Shown here one piece after another: positions 25,366 through 32,517 of a stretch of DNA of 64,000 bases. A program made the position numbers and the translations under genes. The stretch's first letter is position 1. Every line of letters begins with the position of its first letter. Below the pieces are notes generated by a model. That model was not told the origin of the DNA and searched no databases. It saw only the letters and a program-made list of their open reading frames with translations. Origin of the DNA: Chitinophaga polysaccharea (lineage in GTDB: Bacteria > Bacteroidota > Bacteroidia > Chitinophagales > Chitinophagaceae); assembly GCF_007829335.1 (NCBI RefSeq), contig NZ_VIWO01000002.1:248001-312000 (forward strand), in the 5' to 3' direction.

Positions 25366-28300
25366 ATGCGAATTGTCAGGAACGTAAAACTCTTTTTCCG
25401 GGAAGGAAACTCGGATAAGACCTATGAAATTGACCTTTGTGAAGTTGGCCCGGAACAATATATTGTTAACTTCAGATACGGAAAACGTGGTGGTGCCCTG
25501 AAAGACGGCACCAAAACCGTAAGCCCCGTAGCACTCGCCGCTGCCACTACCATCTTCGATGCGCTCGAAAAGGAAAAACGAAGCAAAGGTTATTTAGGAG
25601 AACAGGAAGCTGTTCAGGATTTGACATTTGTGCCAGTAGATACTACCCAGGTGACAGATGTAAAACACCGCGCTATATTAAGGCGATTGCAAGATGCCGT
25701 GGAAGGAAAATCCAGCTACAAAACTACCTGGAGTACTTCCCGCGTGATCTGGAGAGCGGGAGAGGAGAAAATAAAAGAAGCAGTACCCTACCTTATCAAA
25801 CTGGTAGAGAAAGGAGATGCCCGTCAACGTTATGCCGCTTTATGGTCGCTCGGCAAAACAGGCGACCCGGCTGCCGGCCCTGTATTGCGCTCCTATGCCG
25901 ACAATAGCTCCCGCCCGTTGAACATCCGTATGCTGGCGGCCAATGGTCTCCTGCTGGTATTGCCGGCAGAAGAACGGGCCGCGCATATACAAGCATATGT
26001 ACAACGGCTCCCACCTGCATTTCAAACGGCGGTGACCAATAATAATGGAGAAGAACTTTTCAACCTGCTTACCCAACAGGTAGTATCTCAGCAGCAGCTG
26101 AGTTACCCTATGCTGGAAGATCTTTTCGTGATCTCCTGGCAATACCCGGCGGTAAAACAGGTGCTGGTGACCCTCTTGTCGCGCATGCCTTTCCGGCCTT
26201 CTTTCTTCCAGCACGTCCGCCATATCTTCAAACAAGCGGAACTGAGGGATGAACATAATATCGTAGGCCTGCTGGCTACCCGCTTCGAAAGGGAAGCGCC
26301 TATGTTCAACAACCCGGGCAGCAGTACCGACTACGACGGAGAACCTTATATTCCTACCATCTATATCCCTGAGTTACAGGAATCGATGAAGGCAGATAAG
26401 GAACTGAAAAAGCCTACTTCCCGGTTGTCTTATTCCAACCGTACCCGTGCTTACCTGCATCGTCGCGTACTGCGCAACCTGCAAACATTGGGCGCCCGCG
26501 AAGATGTACAATATGTACGACTCGCCACCGCCTTATTGCTGCACTACGATGAAAGCAGGGACGCCACCAAAGAATACCAGGTACGCGATTATGCGTATAT
26601 CAATAACCGTTATACATCTATTTATATCCAGTATCCCGCCAACTCACGCGCGGTATACCTGAACTATATTACCCGCGGAAATGCCTCCAATCTCCGCCTG
26701 AAACCGGATAACAGGGAATGGGTATTCCAGGAACCGGGTAACGATGGGGCACAAAGTACTGCCAAACGTACATTGGATGCCAACCCCGATACCCTCAAAA
26801 ACGGGGATAAAGGTGGTTTGCTGAAAAAGCTGTTTGGTTGGCTGGGCGCCGAAAAACCATCTGTAACACCAGCGGTCCCCAAAGAATACCAGGCTACACC
26901 GCCGCCAGCACAGGCTATTGTAAGCGATGTACCTTACCTGCATCTCTGGCAACAACTGCCGCAGGCTTTTGTACAGCTGCTCATTTCCGGTCGCATGGAA
27001 GCCGTGCATATTTTTGCGATGGAGCAATTGAAAGCCCACCCCGAATATGAAAGCCTGAAAGCTAAGATGGATGAAGGCGTTATAGCCGGGCTGCTGGCCA
27101 ACGCGTTCAGTATTCCTACCATGTACGGATTGGAACTGGCCAAGGAGAGATATGATCCGGCCAACCCGTCGATACCACTCCTGTTCAGCCTGATCAAAAG
27201 CCCACTAGACCTGGCCCGGATACAAGGACTGCAATGGATCAGTGAAAACCAGGCGACCTGCTTTGGCAACCTCGACTTCCTCATGCACCTGTTATTCTCA
27301 CCCTATAAAGAGGTGCGTGATTTTGTACGTAAGCAATTAACACCGGAATACCTACCCGGCGACAATCCCCGTCTGTTATGCAATATGGCGATTGACGGCC
27401 TGCTGGCACTGCAGTCAGCTACTGCCGCCGGCAACGATAACCTCAACGATTCCTGCAGCATACTGGAGCAGGTTTGCCGTCAGGCACTCACGGCTACGGA
27501 TATAGTTATCATCGAGAAATTACTGGGTAGCCCGGTACTGGCTTGTCACGCGTTTGCCGCGCGCCTGCTGCTCCTGAAACAAGGACACTTTAATTATGCA
27601 GAAGTATCCGACGGCTTAATCCGTGAGCTGCTGGTAAATGCCTTCCAGCCCGTAAGAACAGCCGGAATCAGTATCCTACAGGCTCTCGGTATGACCGAAC
27701 TGTTGAAAAGACCCGAACTGGTACTATATATTATCACCAGTACGTACACGGATGTACGAAATGGCATACGCCCGCTGATCAGTCAGTTGGTGCAACAAGA
27801 CCCACGCATGGCCGTTTACCTGGTAAATGAATTGGTACCGCTGTTGATGCGCAAGGAAACCGCTGAGGGGACGCATGCAGATATTGCCGCCCTGCTCAGC
27901 CATGAGCTGGTGAACTATTTACAGGATGTAGATACCGCTACAGCCCTGCGCCTGCTGTATTCGAATTACCGGTCGGCACAGGAATTTGGTATCGTGGTAC
28001 TGGAAAAGTATATTCCTGCCGATGCGTTGACGCTGAAACAGGTCATTGCAGCCGGTAGCCATGAACTGTTGGCTGTACGCGAATGGTGTTGGCTGTTTTT
28101 TCACAGAAACGTGGCCCGTATCCGCTATGAAAGAGAAGCGGCCATGGGATTGCTGGATGCCAAATGGGAAGATACCCGCCAGATGGCCATGGAGTTTTTC
28201 CGTACCCAGTTTACCGACAAAGACTGGACGCCCGAAACCCTCGTATCGGTGGCCGACAGCGTAAGACCTGATATCCAGGCCTTTGGTAAAGAAATGCTGA

Positions 28301-28695
28301 TGCGCTTTTTCCGGGAGGAAGATGGCCCCACTTATCTACTGAAATTAAGCCAGCACCCAAGTGTAAGTATGCAGTTATTTGCTACCAACTACCTGCAAAG
28401 CTATGCCGCCAGTAACCTGGATTACCTGCAACAACTGGAACACTATTTCAGGGTGGTACTGAGCAGGGTCAACAAAGCCCGCGCCGCGAAGGAACGAATA
28501 TTTGCATTCCTGGAAGCCGAGGCGCTGAAGTCTGCCGAAGCTGCAGCATATATTGGTCATATCATTGCCCATATTTCCGCTACCGTGGCGATAGGCGATA
28601 AGGCCCGTTGTATCGATATCATGCGTAACATACAACAGCAATACCCGGTAGAATTGCCTATCCAGATTATGCCAACTGCTATCAGAGTATCTTAA
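25366..28695 (+). CDS. WGR-domain and HEAT/ARM-repeat protein, retron-associated
   Basis: 1109 residues. The first about 80 form a WGR domain (YEIDLCEVGPEQYIVNFRYG followed by KRGGALKDGTKT), a fold known from PARPs and MolR-like proteins that contacts nucleic acid ends. From about 120 onward come helical HEAT/ARM-like repeats (VPYLIKLVEKGDARQRYAAL; LLLKQGHFNYAEVSDGL; more up to about 1090), interrupted near 490-525 by a Pro/Ala-rich linker. No enzymatic motif was seen. It is 15 nt upstream of the SWIM protein gene and in the same direction as the RT. The set RT + ARM + winged-helix/SWIM is what I recall for type XIII retrons, so this is the likely ARM partner protein. Confidence 0.8.
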   Translation: MRIVRNVKLFFREGNSDKTYEIDLCEVGPEQYIVNFRYGKRGGALKDGTKTVSPVALAAATTIFDALEKEKRSKGYLGEQEAVQDLTFVPVDTTQVTDVKHRAILRRLQDAVEGKSSYKTTWSTSRVIWRAGEEKIKEAVPYLIKLVEKGDARQRYAALWSLGKTGDPAAGPVLRSYADNSSRPLNIRMLAANGLLLVLPAEERAAHIQAYVQRLPPAFQTAVTNNNGEELFNLLTQQVVSQQQLSYPMLEDLFVISWQYPAVKQVLVTLLSRMPFRPSFFQHVRHIFKQAELRDEHNIVGLLATRFEREAPMFNNPGSSTDYDGEPYIPTIYIPELQESMKADKELKKPTSRLSYSNRTRAYLHRRVLRNLQTLGAREDVQYVRLATALLLHYDESRDATKEYQVRDYAYINNRYTSIYIQYPANSRAVYLNYITRGNASNLRLKPDNREWVFQEPGNDGAQSTAKRTLDANPDTLKNGDKGGLLKKLFGWLGAEKPSVTPAVPKEYQATPPPAQAIVSDVPYLHLWQQLPQAFVQLLISGRMEAVHIFAMEQLKAHPEYESLKAKMDEGVIAGLLANAFSIPTMYGLELAKERYDPANPSIPLLFSLIKSPLDLARIQGLQWISENQATCFGNLDFLMHLLFSPYKEVRDFVRKQLTPEYLPGDNPRLLCNMAIDGLLALQSATAAGNDNLNDSCSILEQVCRQALTATDIVIIEKLLGSPVLACHAFAARLLLLKQGHFNYAEVSDGLIRELLVNAFQPVRTAGISILQALGMTELLKRPELVLYIITSTYTDVRNGIRPLISQLVQQDPRMAVYLVNELVPLLMRKETAEGTHADIAALLSHELVNYLQDVDTATALRLLYSNYRSAQEFGIVVLEKYIPADALTLKQVIAAGSHELLAVREWCWLFFHRNVARIRYEREAAMGLLDAKWEDTRQMAMEFFRTQFTDKDWTPETLVSVADSVRPDIQAFGKEMLMRFFREEDGPTYLLKLSQHPSVSMQLFATNYLQSYAASNLDYLQQLEHYFRVVLSRVNKARAAKERIFAFLEAEALKSAEAAAYIGHIIAHISATVAIGDKARCIDIMRNIQQQYPVELPIQIMPTAIRVS

Positions 28696-28710
28696 AAAAG
28701 TAATCCATTT

Positions 28711-30351
28711 ATGTTATTTAATTACAGATATAGTGGTAACTCGCAGGTGTACAGCAATGCCTCCTCTGCAGGCATTTCTTTTGCGCCGGATACCCGTCGT
28801 GACCCAACTTTCTTCGTGGGAAAGCTGCACAAAAAGATAGCTTTCCGCGAAGCCATATCCGCCCTGCATGATGTGGTGGTATCTGACTTGCGTTTTAAAC
28901 CCAAAGATAAAACTGCCTATAAAGAATGGGCCGCCCAGCAGGAGTCGCTCTGGCTGGCAGAATATATGAACGGCTTCGATACGAAAGCCGCCGATGACCG
29001 TATTGCCACGCTCAAAAATCAGCTGCACGATATTTCCGCTGAACGGGATCGCGTAATGGGCCCTTTCTATAAAGCCCGCAAAACTTACTTCGATTACCTA
29101 TATCAGAAGGACCGCGATGCCTGGTTTGTACTGGACCCTGTTATCAGTGTGCACCCGGATGAAATGTTCTTTGAATGTTTCAGCCAGGATGAATCGACCT
29201 ATGGGAAGTTAAGCGCCAACTACAATGTATTTAAAGAGGTGAACGAGTTTGAATGTGGCACCACCAACATCGATTACTCCGCAGCTTTGTATGATGAGTT
29301 TCAGAAGATACGCGATTATAAAGAAACAGATTTCAAAATTGATCCGGGAGGGTTCCAGGTGCAAACCTCCCAGGAAGAGCTTTACCATGAGGTGAAGATC
29401 GACCTGCCAGATAGCTGGGTGAGAGGATTTTTACAGGTGAGTTCAGCTATGACGTTGCCTGCGGCTACTTTTGACCTGCATCCAATGGATGTATATAACT
29501 TCTGTTCCTGGCTCCGCCGGTTTAAAGAAAAGAAAGGGCCCCGTTCCATTCGCTTTATACTGGAACCAGGTAAACCGGTAAGGGCCATTTTTGAGCCCTG
29601 GAACCAGGAAATCGTATGTGCGAGATCGTTATATACCGGTCCGCAATCCCGCGAAATCCGCATATGGGGGAGAAGACGCCTGCTGATACTGGAAAGGCTG
29701 ATTCCAATTGCCAAAAAGTTCACGGTGCATTTGACCGGCAACGGCTTACCATCTTTTTATATTGCTGACCTGGGAGATATGCAGTTTACGCTGGGACTGA
29801 GCGGATGGACTGCCAACGACTGGTCCCGCGCCGGTCAGTTTGACCTGATGGCGCCCAGGGCCATAGTCGATGACAGCGCCAAGCTAAAAGTATTTGCCGA
29901 CCTCAAAACCAGGTGGATGGCCAAGCCGGAAACCATTGCGCATGCAACCAGCCTGGATAAAGCCACGGTGCTGGGTGCGCTGGGTATCTATACCCAGGCG
30001 GGCAAAGTGATCTTTGATCTGCATACCGGCTTTTACCGCTTGCGGGAACTGAGCCGGGAGCCCTTGCCATTGGACGACTTGCGGTTTTCCAACCCCGAGG
30101 AAGCTGCCGGCAATAAACTGGTGCAGGAAAAACGGGTACAGTTTACCGAAAAAGATATCCCTGGAGTAGGGCTGCAATTAACGGGTACCGTGAAGGGATC
30201 ACATCGTGTATACCATCCCGTTATTACCATCGATGCAGATGAAAGATTGAGCAATGCGCATTGTGATTGCAACTTTTATGCAAGCAATAAATTATATAAA
30301 GGTCCCTGCGAACATATGCTGGGACTGCGTATCGCGCATGCGCAAAAATAA
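28711..30351 (+). CDS. Winged-helix/SWIM zinc-finger protein, retron-associated
   Basis: 546 residues. The C-terminus holds a SWIM zinc finger, C518-x-C520-x12-C533-x-H535 (CDCNF...GPCEH), which binds DNA or protein. A helical segment with coiled-coil character lies near 75-125 (AAQQESLWLAEYMNGFD). A winged-helix-like region may lie at about 395-460 (TSLDKATVLGALGIYTQAGK), just before the SWIM part. It follows the WGR/ARM gene by 15 nt and is therefore translated from the same message. After it comes the msr-msd-like RNA locus and the RT. Role in the retron (effector, msDNA binding or antitoxin) is not known from sequence. Confidence 0.78.
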   Translation: MLFNYRYSGNSQVYSNASSAGISFAPDTRRDPTFFVGKLHKKIAFREAISALHDVVVSDLRFKPKDKTAYKEWAAQQESLWLAEYMNGFDTKAADDRIATLKNQLHDISAERDRVMGPFYKARKTYFDYLYQKDRDAWFVLDPVISVHPDEMFFECFSQDESTYGKLSANYNVFKEVNEFECGTTNIDYSAALYDEFQKIRDYKETDFKIDPGGFQVQTSQEELYHEVKIDLPDSWVRGFLQVSSAMTLPAATFDLHPMDVYNFCSWLRRFKEKKGPRSIRFILEPGKPVRAIFEPWNQEIVCARSLYTGPQSREIRIWGRRRLLILERLIPIAKKFTVHLTGNGLPSFYIADLGDMQFTLGLSGWTANDWSRAGQFDLMAPRAIVDDSAKLKVFADLKTRWMAKPETIAHATSLDKATVLGALGIYTQAGKVIFDLHTGFYRLRELSREPLPLDDLRFSNPEEAAGNKLVQEKRVQFTEKDIPGVGLQLTGTVKGSHRVYHPVITIDADERLSNAHCDCNFYASNKLYKGPCEHMLGLRIAHAQK

Positions 30352-30420
30352 AAACAGGAAAAAAGTAAGAGAAGATTTTTTGTTTTCCGGAATAATTTTC
30401 TAACTTGCTGACTCATTAAT

Positions 30421-30673
30421 AACAAAGATCTTTGTAAAGAGGAATTGATTGCACTTGCGCCCGAAAAGGGACGAATGATGTTTCGTCATTCAGGTATTTT
30501 GACTATACATGCTTCACTAAATGCAATCTTTACTTTGGGAGGGGCCTACCATACGCATATTTCCGGTAGAAGCCCCAGGGGCTGAAATATACGTATGGTA
30601 GGCCCCTCCCTTGAGTTGATTGATTTAGTCAATGGCTTGCACGAAGGCCTCTTCCTCTTTACAAAATTTTGTT
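30421..30673 (+). ncRNA. Candidate retron msr-msd RNA
   Basis: The 469-nt gap between the SWIM gene and the RT gene has every landmark of a retron template RNA. The a1 arm TTTGTAAAGAGGAA (30431-30444) is perfectly complementary to the a2 arm TTCCTCTTTACAAA (30652-30665). The outer AACAAA (30421-30426) pairs again with TTTGTT (30668-30673). Just after a1 lie TTGATTGC, with candidate branching G at 30447 or 30451, and msr hairpins CCC-GAAAA-GGG (30460-30470) and GACGAA/TTCGTC (30470-30475, 30482-30487). The msd part contains the long hairpin at 30537-30610. Borders of msr and msd are estimates. The RT start follows a2 by about 150 nt. Confidence 0.82.
30537..30610 (+). repeat. Long msd hairpin of the retron RNA
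   Basis: GGGAGGGGCCTACCATACG (30537-30555) is perfectly complementary to 30592-30610. After one C/A mismatch the stem continues with ATATTTC (30557-30563) pairing GAAATAT (30584-30590). The tip folds AGCCC/GGGCT (71-75 with 79-83 of 305xx). About 26 paired bases in total, as in msDNA stems. Confidence 0.85.
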
Positions 30674-30820
30674 ACTCCCCGTCAGCAAGGCACTACAGCC
30701 GGTATATCTTCTCTTCATTTTCCCTGTCTTACAACTATTTTTTATTTAGTCTGAAAGTAATGTCGTTGCCTGAAACAGCATTGCTGTATATGAAAATGAA
30801 TAAATACTCAACTATTTATC

Positions 30821-32428
30821 ATGGCCGAAAGCTTAACCCGTCAACAGCTGTACGATAGAATACGTGCATCCTCTAAAGAGGAATTTATACTGGAAGAAAT
30901 GATTCGCCTGGGTTTCTGGGCAAGAAATACTGCACAGCCGTCTCCCTCTGAAACGCTTATCCGCAGGGAGGGAGAGCTGCGCCGTGAACTGAATGACCTG
31001 CTGGCAGAAAAGCAACGTTATCAAAATAAAGTCAAAATGTTGGCTGACATGCGAAAAGATCGCATGGCCAAATCAAAACTGAAAATTGCAGAAACTAAAA
31101 AGCGCCGCGAGGAAGAAAGGAAAGCGAGGGCGGAAGCATGGGCTGTGGCTAAGGACCAGCAGATCCTTTACCTGGGTGAAGAAGTATCTGCGGGCCTGAA
31201 CAAGGTGAATCCCGACACAGCGCAACTGGCAAAGTTCAATCTGCCGGTGTTTGCCGATGCTACTGCGTTGGCAAACGCCATGGGCATTACGTTGGGTAAA
31301 CTTCGCTACCTGGCGTTCAATCGGAAAGTGGGGCATCATACTCATTACCAGCGTTTCCAGGTGCCTAAAAAATCCGGCGGTACCCGCGTGATTTCTGCAC
31401 CGATGCCCCAGCTGAAAGCTGCACAGCACTGGATCCTAGAGCATATACTGTATAAAGTCAGCCACAGCAACGCCGCGCATGGTTTTGTGCCGGGAAAATC
31501 GATCGTTACCAACGCGGCGCCGCATGTAGGCCAGGATATTGTGATCAATATTGACCTCCGCGATTTCTTCCCGTCCATCGCCTATAAAAGAGTGAAAGGA
31601 TTATTCTGCAAATTGGGATATGCCGAACAGGTAGCTACCATCCTGGCCCTTATTTGTACGGAACCGGAAGTAGATGAAGTGTTGCTCGATGGCCGCAAAT
31701 ATTATGTAGCTAAAACGGCCCGCCATCTCCCGCAGGGTGCTCCTACCAGCCCCGCACTTACCAACCTGATTTGCTTTAAGCTGGACCGGCGTTTTGCCGG
31801 TCTCGCAGAAAAATACGGTTACGCCTATACGCGGTATGCGGATGACATGACGTTTTCTGCGAAAGGAGCGGCGGCCGACAAAGCCGGACAACTCCTGCGT
31901 GCCGTGAAAATGTTTGTGAAAGAAGAGGGTTTCACCATTCACCCCGACAAGCTCCAGGTCATGCGTAAAGGTGACCGCCATACGGTAACCGGCATCGTGG
32001 TAAATGAGAAGCTGAGTATAGACCGTACTACCTTACGTAAGTTCCGCGCCTTGTTACACAACATTGAGAAAACCGGTTTGTCTGGTAAAAGATGGGGCAA
32101 AGGAAAGAATATTATCAGCAGCATAGAAGGCTATGCAAACTTTGTATACATGGTGAAACCTGAATGGGGCGCCAGGTTGAAAGAGAAGCTGGCAGCGCTG
32201 TTACAGCGACCAGATATCAAGGCAGAAGCGCATGCCATCTGGACAGGCAACAGCTCACAACCTGTTACAACAGAAGCGATATCTGCGTCTTCGCATCCTG
32301 CCGGATATACCAGTTCTGACACTACTACGCCGGCTGCTACTACCGATAGTTCCACCACTATACCAGGAAGGATAACGCCGCCGGAACCGCCTGCTGCCAC
32401 AGATAAGCCCTGGTGGGATGTGGTATAA
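30821..32428 (+). CDS. Retron-type reverse transcriptase (type XIII-like)
   Basis: 535 residues. RT core about 170-460: INIDLRDFFPSI with catalytic D245, LPQGAPTSP (303-311), YADD (339-342) in TRYADDMTFS, plus the retron signatures NAxxH (N231-A-A-P-H235) and VTG (389-391). An N-terminal extension of about 165 residues includes a charged coiled coil (about 45-110). The C-terminal about 60 residues are Ser/Thr/Pro-rich and end in PWWDVV, which is unusual. The enzyme would prime from a 2'-OH of the upstream RNA and copy the msd into msDNA. It is downstream of the msr-msd locus and the WGR/ARM and SWIM genes, and a terminator follows. The most probable job is phage defence. Confidence 0.93.
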   Translation: MAESLTRQQLYDRIRASSKEEFILEEMIRLGFWARNTAQPSPSETLIRREGELRRELNDLLAEKQRYQNKVKMLADMRKDRMAKSKLKIAETKKRREEERKARAEAWAVAKDQQILYLGEEVSAGLNKVNPDTAQLAKFNLPVFADATALANAMGITLGKLRYLAFNRKVGHHTHYQRFQVPKKSGGTRVISAPMPQLKAAQHWILEHILYKVSHSNAAHGFVPGKSIVTNAAPHVGQDIVINIDLRDFFPSIAYKRVKGLFCKLGYAEQVATILALICTEPEVDEVLLDGRKYYVAKTARHLPQGAPTSPALTNLICFKLDRRFAGLAEKYGYAYTRYADDMTFSAKGAAADKAGQLLRAVKMFVKEEGFTIHPDKLQVMRKGDRHTVTGIVVNEKLSIDRTTLRKFRALLHNIEKTGLSGKRWGKGKNIISSIEGYANFVYMVKPEWGARLKEKLAALLQRPDIKAEAHAIWTGNSSQPVTTEAISASSHPAGYTSSDTTTPAATTDSSTTIPGRITPPEPPAATDKPWWDVV

Positions 32429-32449
32429 GTAATAAGCATTAAATAAAAA

Positions 32450-32493
32450 AGGCCCCGGTTTTTCTTCCTGTTATAGGAGAAGCGCCGGGGCCT
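32450..32493. terminator. Bidirectional terminator between RT and TonB receptor genes
   Basis: AGGCCCCGG (32450-32458) pairs with CCGGGGCCT (32485-32493). An A run precedes it and T-rich sequence lies inside and after, fitting termination from both convergent genes. Confidence 0.7.
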
Positions 32494-32517
32494 GGTTGTT
32501 TAAACTACTAGATTTTA

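Noticed and set aside
30537-30610. Long hairpin read as a plain transcription terminator of the SWIM gene
   Set aside because: No T run follows, it is about 185 nt after the stop, and it lies between complementary a1/a2 arms directly upstream of a retron RT.
30595-30858. Open frame of 87 codons between the msd hairpin and the RT start
   Set aside because: It begins inside the right arm of the msd hairpin, crosses a2 and overlaps the RT start out of frame. The peptide has no recognisable fold, and the RNA structure explains the sequence better.
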